In this document: piece after piece, positions 29,205-39,965 of the stretch
Layout: each line of letters starts with the position of its first letter
Numbering within the stretch: position 1 is the stretch's first letter
NCBI GenBank assembly: GCA_030323885.1
Contig: CM059186.1
Span: forward strand, 23,951,849 to 24,015,848
Source: Branchipolynoe longqiensis
Lineage: Eukaryota > Annelida > Polychaeta > Phyllodocida > Polynoidae
DNA length: 64,000 nt
Reading direction: 5' to 3'
The notes under the pieces: model-generated
What the model was told of the DNA's origin: nothing
The model's input: only the letters and a program-made list of their open reading frames with translations
The model's database searches: none
Made by a program: the position numbers and the translations under genes

Positions 29205-30825
29205 TTTTGTTGTTCTTTTTTTGTTGTTGATGCTGTGTTTATACTGTCCATAGCATGTAAGCTCGAGTGCTTGGGCTTGTTTTCAATGCTGGCCAGTTCT
29301 AGTAGTGGTTTAATCTTATCAAGAAGTAGGAGGTGATAAGATGTTTTTGTTTCTCACACAGTGTCAGATACATGGTGATTATTTAGTATCTGTAGATGTT
29401 TGAGCTTGTTTTGTGTTGGGCTTGGCTATCCAAGGTCGATCCAAAATAGGGAAAGACTGCTACGTAGCTGTTAGGCATGGCAGTTAAGTGTGTTCTTGGC
29501 TCGCAGATGTTTGAGCTTGTTTTGTGTTGGGTTTGGCTAGCCAAGGTCGATACGAAATAGGGAAGGACCGTTAGATAGCTAATGGTTTTACTTCTAAGTG
29601 TAGGTGTTATTGGTTTGATTTTCTGATCACCCTTGTAGTGGGTGCGAATAGTATATTAGTTATTTGGTTTTTTTGTTTTTGTTTTACTATTACTTATGAA
29701 ATAGCCTACTCTACATTTATAGGCTTGTACATAGTTTGTAGCTGTTTGTTATCTACTGAGGGTGGTCCAGATTACCCCCTTGGGGCAGCCCAATTTGAGG
29801 GCCATGACCTATCACATGCCTTTCTGGGGTTTTGGCCCATGGTGTTTTCAGGGTCTCCCTTTTTTTACATATATATTGTTGTATGTTTTCAGATCGGGAG
29901 TCTCTGTTTTTGATGGTTTGTGGTTGTCTGATAACTACTGAGGGTGGTCCAGGTTTCTCCCTTTGGGCAGCCCCGTTTGTGGGCCGTGCCCTAGGGTGTC
30001 ATCAGCATCCTCCCTTTTTTACATACATATTTTTTTGTATGTCTTTAGATCAGGAATCTGCCTTTCTTTTACTGATTGGGCATTCCAAGCCTTAGCAGCC
30101 ATTTCTAATGTGCTTCTTTCATGGGCCTTTATGTGGCTCCTTGTTTGTTTTAGTGGTGCATTTTTTATTTGTGTGTCTCTGGTTGGTTGCTTTTGGTATT
30201 TCCTATCGCGACTATACCCAAATGCGAGCGTCTTAAGGTGTACTCGTCTTCTTTTAAACATTTTTTTTAGCAATTTTGCTTTGGTTTGCATGTGCAGGTC
30301 ATAGGTTCTGTCCATCCTGAAACATATTTTTAATGCTTTATTTTGTAGGATTTGCAGATTGTTGAGCAGTTCTTGCCTTGCTCCCATGTATATTGTGTCT
30401 CCATAGTCAAAGTACGAGAGTACCATTCCTTTGAAGACCGTTATTGACACTTATTGTGTTATGAATTTTCTTTATTTGGCAAATAACCAGAGTTTGTGAT
30501 TTACTTTTTGTATGATTTTTGTGACACACAGGTTGTAGTTTAGTTGGTTGTCCAGCTCTAGGCCTAAGTATCTGTAGTGCTTTTTTCAGCATCTGGTTTC
30601 CTAGTTTGCACTGGGCGTTACTTTCCGGGAGTGGTCTATGTGAGAAGAGGACTGTTTTGGATTTGCTGGCATTTATGGTTATTTTATTAGATTCGCACCA
30701 GTAATTCCAGTTTCTGTAGTAGTTTACTTAGTTTATTTGTTACCACTTCCTCAGTGTTGCCCTCAGCATATATGACAGTATCATCTGCATATAACTGGAG
30801 GCATTCAGTGTCTGCACTAGATGGC
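29205..30825 (-). pseudogene. LINE-A: RT catalytic end, C-terminal domain and 3' UTR
   Basis: Reading on the minus strand from 30815, codons give ADTECLQLYADDTVIYAEG (catalytic YADD) and NTEEVVTNKL. After a single-base shift the frame gives ITINASKSKTVLFSHR, and at 30019-30450 YFDYGDTIYMGARQELLNN, LQILQNKALKICF, RRVHLKTLAFGYSRD, TRSHIKAHERST and MAAKAWNAQ. The order matches Jockey/CR1-like ORF2. The 5' side ends at about 30825 against GC-rich DNA, a typical 5' truncation. The 3' part holds two tandem duplications (about 29400-29590 and about 29740-30060). Confidence 0.8.
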
Positions 30826-30859
30826 TATCGACCCCATGTCTCCTTTCAGCCTTTCGAGT

Positions 30860-31060
30860 CCATTTCTGGTCCAATTAGTTGCCTCTGCCCCGTCAACTTG
30901 GCCCCATTCAGGCCCCGCCCGGCCCCGCCCAGCCCCGCTCAGGCCCCGCCCGGCCCCACAGGAGTATGCTCCGCCCCTCCTCCCCCGCTTAACCGCGCCG
31001 GACCTCACTTTGCCCGCGAACAACGCCACTCTGCCTACACTACTCACGACTTCGCAACAC
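30860..31060. other. GC-rich spacer with short ggccccgccc repeats
   Basis: cggccccgcccagccccgct-like 20-bp units recur at about 30910-30960. It adjoins the C-rich minisatellite. No gene was recognised. Confidence 0.5.
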
Positions 31061-31104
31061 CAGAGCCGCCAGCCGATCGATGAGCCGATTCCCTGGCCGC
31101 TTGC

Positions 31105-32160
31105 CCCGCTGCTTGTCCCCCCCACTTCCCCCATCCCCCCCACTTCCCACTTCCCCCACCCACTTCCCCCCTACTCCCCCACCCACTCCCCCACCCACTT
31201 CCCCCACCCACTTCCCCACCCACTCCCCCACCCACTTCCCCCACCCACTTCCCCACCCACTTTCCTGTCCACTCCCCCACCCGCTTCTCACACCCACTTC
31301 CCACATCCCACACCCACTTACCACACTTTCTCCCCCACCCAAATCCCCCACCCACTCCCCCACCCCACCAACCTACTCCAACACCCACACCTCCACCATC
31401 CACTCTTCTATTCACACACTCTCCCACCCACTTCTCACCACCCACTTCCCCACCCACTTTCCTGTCCACCCCCCACCCGCTTCTCACACCCACTTCCCAC
31501 ATCCCACACACCCACTTTCCCCACACCTACTCCCAACCCACATCCCCACCCACTCCCCCACCCACCAACCTACTCCCCACCCACTCCCCCACCCCCCACC
31601 CACCTCTTCCATTCACTCTCCCACCCACTTCCCCCACCCACCCCCCACCCACTTCCGCACACCACTTAACCGCCCACCTCCGCCCACTCCACCCACTCCT
31701 CCACCCTACCCACTCTTCCATCCGCTCCCCCACCCACTCTCCCAACCACCCCCCACCCACTTCCTGACCCACTTCCCCCCTCACTTCTCCCCCCATTCCC
31801 CACAACACTCCCCCACCCACTTCCTCCACCCACTTCCCCCACCCACTTCTCTCCCTCCCTTCCCCACCAACTTCGCTATTCCACTTCCCCACCAACTTCC
31901 CACACCAAACCCCATAGCCACTTCCCCCACCCACTTCCCCCACCCACTTCCCCACCCACTTCCCCCACCAACTTCCCTCACCCACTTCCCCTCAAATCCA
32001 TCCCCCCTCCCACCCCACCCACTTTCCGCACCCACTATCCTCCCCAACCTCACCCACTCCCCCCCACTCTCCTCCCCCCCACTCCCCCCTTTCCCCCACC
32101 CACTTCCCCAGCCACTTCTCCACTCCACTCCCTTTCCCAGTCACTTCTTCGCCCCACTTC
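31105..32160. repeat. C-rich minisatellite (cccacccacttcc)
   Basis: Irregular units of about 12-13 bp with ctcacacccacttcccacat as a longer higher-order variant (31285 and 31470). Frames on both strands read as Pro/His/Ser or Gly/Val/Trp repeats and are not genes. Confidence 0.95.
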
Positions 32161-32376
32161 TCCAGGCGTTTTGTGATTGGGGTGATTAAAACAAACACGT
32201 CACTAAGTGAAATACCTTCTTCCCCCGGGCCTCCCCGCCCGCCGCCGGCCACGAAAAGAGCAAAGTAAGCAGGAGCTGCTCGCCTAACGCCATTGTTTCA
32301 ATATTGTGGGGCGCGTGTGTTTTTTTAGCGGTGTTCGAATAATACGGTGTGTAAGCGTTAATTACAACATCCCTCC

Positions 32377-33209
32377 TTAAAGGTGCATAGTCCGATGATT
32401 TTGAGTTTCTGTCATTTTCTGAGATGAATATATTAGGCTGATCGTTATAATCTACTTTACTTTAATTTGAAGTAACTTATTTTAAATGGCAAGCTTTTGA
32501 GATATTTGAAATGGAAACATCAACAAATTAAATTTGGCAAGCACGCCAAAACTCTGACACCATTAGCTTCTGCAGTAACGGATTCTATTAAATTGCCCCC
32601 TCTATTCCTTTCTGTGTGGTGAGAAATGCTTAATAAGTGCACCAGGATCTAAGTTAGACACATAGGATGAAATCTAGATACAGTATAACCCCGGTAAACC
32701 AAGCTCGGTAAACCAAACGATCGGTTAATGCAAACTTTTTTCGGCGGACTGGCAATATACTACCATTTATTATATAAAAAATGTTGGTTAAACCAAAGTC
32801 GGTTAATCCAAATTATCGGTTAATCCAAACAAAATTGTCGTACCCCAGGTCACTTCCGGTATGGTTAAACCAAACTTTCATGTGGTTATAAGGTCATCTG
32901 AGACCACACTGACTTGTTTATATGATAAATGGTAGTATTTTGCTGGTATTAACTTGGTTTCACGGGGTTATACTGTATATACATAAAAAACAATAATCAA
33001 AGTGTCCACATACATTGTATATTACATTCATAATGCACCCCCCGTTTTTGCCAAAGCCAAGTCAAAGTCGAAGCCAAAGCTCGGTTAAACCAATGATCGG
33101 TTAATCCAAACAAATTTCTAGGGTCCCTTCAAATTTGGTTTAACAGGGTTATACTGTAATTGTTTTTGTTTTTAAAATGTAATAGTTTCATCGGACTATG
33201 CGGCTTTAA
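32377..33209 (+). mobile_element. TTAA-MITE copy M5 with nested pogo-like elements
   Basis: TTAAAGGTGCATAGTCCGAT to catcggactatgcggctttaa. It is interrupted at about 32680-33158. Confidence 0.85.
32681..32975. mobile_element. pogo-like MITE, second subfamily, TA-flanked
   Basis: It begins CAGTATAACCCCGGTAAACC and ends ttcacggggttatactg, with TA on both sides. It contains repeated ggttaaaccaaa and cggttaatccaaa. A further end of the same type (ggtttaacagggttatactg) stands at 33137-33156, so a second partial copy or a longer element may be present. Confidence 0.7.
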
Positions 33210-33334
33210 ACTCAATAGGGGTTTTGTAGGAAATATGTGCTGCATAATTAATTTGGTGAAAGTAAATAATGGAACGGCTCCAGTTGATCATATTTCCTCT
33301 CCATGAACTAGCTATGGCAGACACAATTAAACTA

Positions 33335-34325
33335 TTAAAGATGCATAATCTCATCGTTTCGAGGTTTTCCTATATATTTTTAATTATCGGTATAATCTAT
33401 CATACTTAAGTTTGAATTAACTTTGATTAGAAATGGCTACCGTTATGGTTATATATATATGAGTGGCTACCTTTATGGTTATGTATATATATAGAGAGAG
33501 AGATGGCTACCTTTATGGTTATATATAGAAATGGCTACCTTTATGGTTACATATATATGTATATATATATAGAAATGGCTACCTTTATGGTTATATATAT
33601 GTATATATATAGAAATGGCTACCTTTATGGTTACATATATATATATATATAGAAATGGCTACCTTTATGGTTATATATATATATATATATATAGAAATGG
33701 CTACCTTTATGGTTATATATATACAGAAATGGCTACCTTTATGGTTACATATATATGTATATGTTACAGTAAGGTTATGAAACTAGGGATTTTGTGAAAT
33801 CCATAAAACTTTCAGGGAATTCATGAAATCACTGTTTCACTTAGGGATTTCATGAATTTCCTCAAATCTACAGGGATTTCGCATACTTACTGAAATAAGT
33901 CTTATATCACACAACTTTATTGGAAACATCTTAAGAAGAGTGCGAAATAACATACATATTATTTGCATAAATATATTTTTAGGGTAACATTCATATTTGC
34001 CGATTTTAATTTTAGGTCAGAGTTATTTGATTTTTTTGCACACCTTGCTTGATATTTTCTGATGAAATGATTATATATATATATATATAAATATATATAT
34101 GTGTGTGTGTGTGAACTGAAAGCAAGCAACATTAATTTTAGCATGCACATCAAAATGCTGGACACCACAGGTTTTTACAGTAACAGGTTCTATTAAATTC
34201 ACTTAGTATTACATTCAATGACAACAACAAATGCTTACTAAGCGAATCAGCGTCTAAATCAGAAATGTTGCATCAAATGTAGGTATATGCTTTGGCTTAG
34301 AAACAGAAATGCTCTTATCGGAGGA
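33335..34325 (+). mobile_element. TTAA-MITE copy M10, expanded by an internal minisatellite
   Basis: The left end (TTAAAGATGCATAATCTCAT) and about 95 bp of body are followed by the array at 33430-33760. Family sequence resumes at about 34112 (aagcaagcaacattaatttt, then caggttctattaaattcac) and ends near cttatcggagg. Confidence 0.65.
33430..33765 (+). repeat. Minisatellite made from a MITE segment
   Basis: About nine units of gaaatggctacctttatggt plus variable tatata spacers (33-45 bp). The MITE family itself contains aaatggctaac at this position. Confidence 0.85.
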
Positions 34326-34367
34326 GTGTCCGGTGTTAAACAACTTGCGAATAGTGAAATTAGGCTG

Positions 34368-34436
34368 GCCCTATTTATAAATAAATGAGTTTGTCATGAT
34401 GATGCATCAGCTAAAAGTTGCTAGTCGGGAGGCCGA
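34368..34436 (-). repeat. Inverted-pair repeat V, copy 2, at the gap edge
   Basis: Reverse complement of 28829-28893. It ends within a few bases of the N run, so more of the repeat may lie in the gap. Confidence 0.65.
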
Positions 34437-34439
34437 GGG

Positions 34440-34939
34440 NNNNNNNNNNNNNNNNNNNNNNNNNNNNNNNNNNNNNNNNNNNNNNNNNNNNNNNNNNNNN
34501 NNNNNNNNNNNNNNNNNNNNNNNNNNNNNNNNNNNNNNNNNNNNNNNNNNNNNNNNNNNNNNNNNNNNNNNNNNNNNNNNNNNNNNNNNNNNNNNNNNNN
34601 NNNNNNNNNNNNNNNNNNNNNNNNNNNNNNNNNNNNNNNNNNNNNNNNNNNNNNNNNNNNNNNNNNNNNNNNNNNNNNNNNNNNNNNNNNNNNNNNNNNN
34701 NNNNNNNNNNNNNNNNNNNNNNNNNNNNNNNNNNNNNNNNNNNNNNNNNNNNNNNNNNNNNNNNNNNNNNNNNNNNNNNNNNNNNNNNNNNNNNNNNNNN
34801 NNNNNNNNNNNNNNNNNNNNNNNNNNNNNNNNNNNNNNNNNNNNNNNNNNNNNNNNNNNNNNNNNNNNNNNNNNNNNNNNNNNNNNNNNNNNNNNNNNNN
34901 NNNNNNNNNNNNNNNNNNNNNNNNNNNNNNNNNNNNNNN
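34440..34939. other. Assembly gap (500 N)
   Basis: Exactly 500 N, probably a placeholder of unknown true length. Open frames crossing it have no meaning. Confidence 0.98.
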
Positions 34940-35029
34940 GGCCAGTCACTCTTCTGCCTAACTTTATATAGGTATATATATGTGCATATATAGTATATAT
35001 GTGCATATATAGTACAGGTATGCGGGTAT

Positions 35030-35440
35030 TACAGTACTTACCTGCTAAAATACCTCAGGGTGTTTGACGCCCGTGCCTTGCAAAGTTATAAACCACTGCC
35101 TTGTGGTGTACAGGTACTTGATAGAACCAAAGGATAAGGGAGTAAACCCTAACAAAAACCATGCTTCCGTAGCAGCATTAAGGGTGGTGATGAATGGAAC
35201 TCCCAACATCTCCCGACCAGCCACTGCAGGGACAAATAGTTTGCGCCTGTCTTGACATGTTCTTGCCAGTGTGAGATGTCTATTTGCTCCCCGAGAGAAT
35301 GCTGCTAGTAACTTGCAAAAGCCAGGATCACTTCAACACTTTGCAACCAGCTTTTATGAAATGCACAACTGCACAAAATAGTGGCGCTTAAGATATAAAA
35401 GCTATCTTTGTCGCATTGCGACTGACAGCTCGATGATGTG
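35030..35440 (+). mobile_element. Repeat U1, copy 2, joined to the LINE-B 3' terminus
   Basis: Plus strand: aaaatacctcagggtgtttg ... ccactgccttgtggtgtaca ... gaccagccactgcagggac ... cagcttttatgaaatgcac, then tctttgtcgcattgcgactg, which is the LINE-B 3' end (complement at 20339-20360). The RT in between is missing. Confidence 0.65.
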
Positions 35441-35469
35441 CATATGTACAAGTAGAAGGCACATGTGTA

Positions 35470-35645
35470 CACATGTATCAAAGTAACCCGTGTGTAGTGA
35501 TGGATGTGAAGAGGAACCGTTTGACGTGCCTGTTCTCTACACACAGTCACGCCGATTACAATACCAGTCACACCGCGCCGGCGCCATTGTGTGAGGCGAC
35601 TTCCGGGCGGGTGCAATCACTCAGGTAGGTCTGGCGTAATTCTGT
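35470..35645. other. Short CpG-containing unique segment
   Basis: It includes caccgcgccggcgccattgtgtgag and a plus-strand donor-like ctcag|gtaggt at about 35624. No frame of note. It could be a small promoter-like island. Confidence 0.2.
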
Positions 35646-35659
35646 GTGAACAGTTTTCA

Positions 35660-36105
35660 CGGGGAGCAGCAGGCCCGTCGGCAAGGGGGAGCAGGCCGGG
35701 CGGCAGGCGGGTGGGGGGGGGGGGGGGCAGCAGGTCGGGCGGCAAGGGGGGGGGGGGGGGGCAGGTCAGGAGGCTGGGGGGAGGGTGAGGGGGAAGAGCA
35801 GGCCGGGTGGCAGGGGGGGAGGGAGAGGGCGGGCGACAGGGGGGAGCAAACGGGGAGGGTGGGGGCGGGGGGGGGGGGGGGGCGCGGACGCTAGAGAGGA
35901 GCCTGCCGGGTGGCAGGGGGGTGGGCGGCGAGAGGGGCTAGGGCGGGCGGGGCGGGGGGGGGGGGGGGGCGCAGGCCGGCTGTCTGGGGTAGCACGCCGG
36001 CCGGCAGGGGGGAGCAAGGTGGGCGGCAGGGCGGAGTAGGGCGGGCGGCCTGGGGGAGCAGACCGGCCTGTTGAGGGGAGCAGACCGGCTCCTTAATGGA
36101 GCGGC
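35660..36105. repeat. G-rich minisatellite (gggagcaggccgggcggcag)
   Basis: Irregular 25-45 bp units separated by long G-runs (for example at about 35713, 35870 and 35955). G-run lengths may be unreliable in the assembly. Confidence 0.9.
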
Positions 36106-36349
36106 TCGGCACACCACCTGCTTAACTCCCCCCTCCCCCCCCCCCCCGCCCACCTCACAGACACACGCCCGAGTGGGCCGTAAACCTTTGGAGGCGTACG
36201 TGCCTAACTGGATGCTCGCACATCCACACCTGCCCAAAGACATCTATTACATAGCCTACACCACACCCACCACCACACCTCACACACTACCCCTGCGACC
36301 ACCACCACCTCTACCTAACAGATTCAACACCTGCAACTTCACCACCACA

Positions 36350-36686
36350 TCCAGTGGGTGTGGTGGCCGAATTGGTAGAGCGCGGGCTCCCGTGCGGGAA
36401 ATTGCGAGTTCGGTTCCCGGGCGAGTCAAACCAATGACTTATAAAATTGCTATTTGTCATTTCCTAGCCTGGCGCTAGGCATTAATAGGATAGGGCAAGA
36501 ACTGGTTAGTTCAGTGTCACGATAATATGACTGAGTGGGATATCGGGTCATGGTGCTGGTGGGCTGATTTCCCAGTTGGGCAGCACTATAAAGTAGCTAT
36601 GAGTGTGCATTGTCACAAGTCGATACTCGTCCTGATATGACCTTAGATGTTGCCAGGATGTAAAACTCCAACAACCAGCCAAAACC
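36350..36686 (+). mobile_element. SINE-A, full-length plus copy
   Basis: Head gtgtggtggccgaattggta, B-box-like gagttcggttcccggg, tail ggatgtaaaactccaacaac. acctaacagattca occurs on both sides at about 36313 and 36748, farther out than a target duplication would be. Confidence 0.85.
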
Positions 36687-36795
36687 TATGACAACCACCC
36701 ACCGCCACCACCACCCCTACCCCTACCATCCCACCACCTCCACCTAACAGATTCACCATCAGCACCCCCAACCCCCACCCGCACCGCCACAATTG

Positions 36796-36975
36796 GCCAC
36801 GTGACCCGATATTCCCACTCAGTCACATTATCCTGACATCGAGCTAACCAATCCTTGCCCCCATTCTGCTGATGCTCAGTACCAGGCTAGGTAGCGACAG
36901 GTATACATTTTGTAAGTCACTGATTTGATCTCGGCTGGTGGTTTGAACCCACAAGAAGTCAGCCAGTGCTGTTAG
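36796..36975 (-). mobile_element. SINE-A 5' half, divergent head
   Basis: Minus-strand body and head (plus: gtggtttgaacccacaag). It resembles the copy at 21757-21945 in lacking the tail. Confidence 0.7.
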
Positions 36976-37204
36976 ACTTAGAGATTTGGACATTAGGTCT
37001 GGTCCGTTTGTGAAGAGGATAGATACTGAAGGTTATTGTGGAAGGTAAGCGGATGCTATGATGGAATAGTTATATATAACTTATAAGGCAGTGATCCGCC
37101 TATCAGCGTGGCTGGCTTTGTGTATAAATCCAGGTATATAATATATATGTATAGAGAGAGATCATAGAGGCTTATTATCTATGATATGGGTATACATATA
37201 TGCC

Positions 37205-37385
37205 GAAAGATGTGATGTATACAGTATAAAGGCACGGAAGGGAATTATTTCCTTATTATTATTGTGTTTATTATTAGTATTATTATTTATTACACGATAT
37301 ACTGTACTGCCTCCTTCATGTTCTTGACTGGTGGCGCCACCTCCGGCGCTCCCCGTTACCTTCATACCCTAAAAACATCACTCGC
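37205..37385. repeat. Terminal-type repeat of the YR family, copy 3
   Basis: tgatgtatacagtataaagg, a TTATTA-rich stretch, cacgatatactgtactgcct, then actggtggcgccacctccgg. It is the best match to 2745-2935 and lies 650 bp from the end of YR element Y2. Confidence 0.55.
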
Positions 37386-37394
37386 GTCGGAAAT

Positions 37395-37590
37395 ATATAC
37401 ACATATACACATATACTCATGTACGCATGCACACATACACACATACATACATACACATACACACATACACACATACACACATACATACACATACACACAT
37501 ACACACATACACATACACACATACACACAAACATACATGTGCACATATGCACATATATACATATGTTCATATATATATACACATATACTA
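37395..37590. repeat. CA/TA microsatellite (acacatacac)
   Basis: Alternating acacat units. Short Tyr/Val/Cys-type frames on the minus strand are artefacts. Confidence 0.95.
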
Positions 37591-37705
37591 GTTTACCTAC
37601 ATAATGAACAAGAGGAAGACATGATAGTGGGTCAGAGTGTATTTTCTCTGGCTAGAGAACAAACGCCAAAGGACGAAGTCCCCCCACCCACTAGTCTAGA
37701 GTTCA

Positions 37706-38041
37706 TTAAAGTTGCATAGTCCGATGGTTTTGCGTTTTGATCATTTTTCTGAGATAAATATTTTAAATTGATCGTTATAATCTACCTTATTTCAGGTAAA
37801 AGTAACTTTGATTTTAAATGGATAAGTTTCGAGATATTTGAGATTCAAACATGCAAACTTAGTTTTGGCAAGCACGCCAAAACTCTGACACCATAGACTT
37901 CAAAATAACAGGTTCTATCAACTTGTCTTTATGTTCCCTTCTATGTGGCAATACATGCTTAATATGTGCATCAATATTTAAGTTAGATATGTAGCGTCAA
38001 ATCTATATCATTATTTTGCTTTTGAAAATTTGATGGTTTCA
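37706..38041 (+). mobile_element. TTAA-MITE copy M6, right end removed by YR element Y2
   Basis: It begins TTAAAGTTGCATAGTCCGAT and is complete until tttgatggtttca, where the family should continue tcggactatg. Instead the sequence enters the recombinase gene of Y2. Confidence 0.8.
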
Positions 38042-39292
38042 AGTTCTGTAAAGTTCATCTTCAGTGTGCTCTGCTGAGACTGCAAAAGCGGTTGCTACCT
38101 TCATGTCGTTCACGATTCTGAGAGTGAGCAGAGTTTTCAGGTAGGTAAAGACAGTGTCAGTTGAACAGTCGCCTCTGGCGCGGAGCTCCTTGAGGGAAGT
38201 CCCTGTCATCAAGAGGAAAGTGCACCCACCCCTACGGAGGGAGTGGGAGGAGCCAGCCTTCTCTGCGAACAGTTTCAAGGTTGCTTGGTAGTATGAGTAG
38301 GGGAGGGGAACGGAATCCCTGCCGGGCAGAGGGAAGTGGAAGGCCATAGCATCCGGAGGGGCCCTGACCTGATCAAAGTGCCGCTCAGTCCAGTGAACGG
38401 CACATATCTCGGTGTTAGGGCAGCAGACAACAGGAAGCTGGAGGACCTGGTCATGGAATTGTATAGTCTTAGATCGACGGAAGAAGTCCTTGCGGAGGAG
38501 TGAAGAGTCCGAGAGAGTCACCTGGCACTTCCTGCGCAGAGCTCGGCAGCTGCACAGCAATGCAGCCCTCCATGCGATGTGGCCCGGGTTGGTAGTCAAC
38601 AGGGCCAGCATCCTAATGAGGATGGAGGGGAGCAAGGGAAGAGCCTGGTGGGGGGCGAATGAACGTTCCCTACGGATCCCCCGGAGGGTGGAGGCTATCT
38701 CATAGTCAGTGTAGACTATAGGCGAAGAGCCATGCTGCCTCAGGAAGTTGTTCAGTCCGCTCAAGTACCTAAGTACTAATGAGTACTTGAGCTTCCTGAC
38801 AAGCCAGGTTGCGTAGAGCGCTACCTGGGGAGAGGGGCAGGGGAGTGGAGAGTGGTTCTCTGCGAACTCCCCCACAAACTCCAGATACTTGCTTACTTGC
38901 ACGGCTCTGGTGGTCACGGAGTTTGGGGCGTAGGACATCCTTTTGAACCAGCACTTCTCCTTGACCAACTCCGTGAATCCTGGAATGGCACAGAGTGGAG
39001 TCATCAAAGAGGTGGGTGCAGCACATCGTCCTGCCGGCATCAGCATCATGAAGACCCCTACACTCCCAGGACCGTCGAGCCTGCTTAGGGCTTCAGTAAC
39101 TCTGTTGTCGCCGTTCCTCATGTAAACAGAGGAAATCTGGAAGTTATAGTCAGAATAGGCGGCGGAGGAAGAACATGATTTCAGGTGATTTGAAGCGGCC
39201 GGTGTTAAGGGCGACCCGGACAGTGGCGCTGTCTGTGACCATGACCACAGAAGTGTCCCTCCAGCAGTGGCCCCAGGTGGCAGCGGCAGCAT
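38039..39292 (-). CDS. Y2 tyrosine recombinase, catalytic residues apparently retained
   Basis: The frame spans 417 residues. The first part overlaps the end of RNase H (SDYNFQISSVYMRNGDNRVTEALSRL is the usual C-terminal tail). The recombinase follows from about residue 110. I see an Arg box (CRALRRKCQV), the strand lysine (RRSKTIQFHDQVLQLPV), SSHSLRRGGCTFLLMTGTSL carrying His and Arg, RGDCSTD (Cys where Trp is usual), and FTYLKT with the tyrosine nucleophile. It ends soon after (TEDELYRT) at 38039. It performs DNA strand exchange at insertion of the cDNA in this order of elements. No disabling lesion is visible in this gene, although the element's RT is broken. Confidence 0.75.
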   Translation of the reverse strand: MLPLPPGATAGGTLLWSWSQTAPLSGSPLTPAASNHLKSCSSSAAYSDYNFQISSVYMRNGDNRVTEALSRLDGPGSVGVFMMLMPAGRCAAPTSLMTPLCAIPGFTELVKEKCWFKRMSYAPNSVTTRAVQVSKYLEFVGEFAENHSPLPCPSPQVALYATWLVRKLKYSLVLRYLSGLNNFLRQHGSSPIVYTDYEIASTLRGIRRERSFAPHQALPLLPSILIRMLALLTTNPGHIAWRAALLCSCRALRRKCQVTLSDSSLLRKDFFRRSKTIQFHDQVLQLPVVCCPNTEICAVHWTERHFDQVRAPPDAMAFHFPLPGRDSVPLPYSYYQATLKLFAEKAGSSHSLRRGGCTFLLMTGTSLKELRARGDCSTDTVFTYLKTLLTLRIVNDMKVATAFAVSAEHTEDELYRT

Positions 39293-39641
39293 AGGTGGCC
39301 CACATCTCCTTTATGTTAATATGGGAGCTGTGGGCGACCGTAGGGCAGAGGGGAAGGTGGTGGTGCCCAAAGCGCCCCCCAAGGTCGTCATCGTCATCTG
39401 GGCGGAAGGCCCCAGCAACCCAGGGGGTAGAGTGGACATCACTGTAGGTTGAGACGTGGGGAGAGGAACTCCTGAGGATCCGGGCCTTACCATTGAACCT
39501 GGCTGCAAAGCCCCGCCACCAGTCAATGTCGTCCCTGAATCCCTTGCACAGGCTGACTAGGTGGTGGGGCTCGCAAACGGTGCCAGTACTGTCATAGACA
39601 GAAGGTGTGGCCCCCTCTGACCACCTTGGAGCAATGGGCAA
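39150..39641 (-). pseudogene. Y2 RNase H
   Basis: Motifs in order: DIDWWRGFAARFNGK, STYSDVHSTPWVAGAF (first Asp), HINIKEMWATYAAAATWG (Glu) and VVMVTDSATVRVALNTG (Asp), then SPEIMFFLRRLF. This is the typical RNase H arrangement following RT in YR retrotransposons. A run of five Asp (PDDDDDLGG) in the loop is unusual. Confidence 0.8.
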
Positions 39642-39743
39642 GGAGCCCTCCGAGCCTCTCGAGGGCCTTCCTTGTGGCTCTCTTGCGGCCAGAGACCTCC
39701 TCCAGGACGAGGAGGAGGTGCTCGCGCTTATCGTCGGGGAGGC

Positions 39744-39965
39744 TCATCTCAAGCTTGACAGAGTCAATATTAATCCAAGGAAATGGACCAGGGTGTTCGG
39801 GGAAAACAGCTTCTTGAAGTTGACTTGGAACCCAATCTGGCGAAGGATTCCGATCAGCTTCCCCTGGTCCCTGCAGACACCCTTGAAGTCGCTACTGATG
39901 AGACAGAAGTCGTCAAGATAGTTTATTGAGCCTCTCGACCCCCTCCCGGATGGTGCAGCGAACAA
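39744..39965 (-). pseudogene. Y2 reverse transcriptase, catalytic YLDD segment
   Basis: It contains SINYLDDFCLIS, the catalytic motif, then LRQIGFQVNFKKLFSP and VHFLGLIL. It continues 39913-40851 after a single-base indel near 39920-39930 and shares its frame with the RNase H segment at 39150-39641, from which it is separated by a stop. Confidence 0.8.

Noticed and set aside
30821..32189. Pro/His/Thr-rich frames of 282 and 369 residues on the plus strand
   Set aside because: They follow the C-rich array cccacttcc. No start context and no constant repeat length.
32180..32290. Minus-strand ATGGCGTTAGGCGAGCAGC as first exon of the TMEM179-like gene (MAL start, hydrophobic LLLTLLF)
   Set aside because: The frame ends after 35 residues and no acceptable donor in the needed phase 0 follows. 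Similarity to the family N-terminus is only three residues.
34396..35006. Three 190-200 residue frames crossing the N run
   Set aside because: They consist of undetermined residues in the gap and are meaningless.
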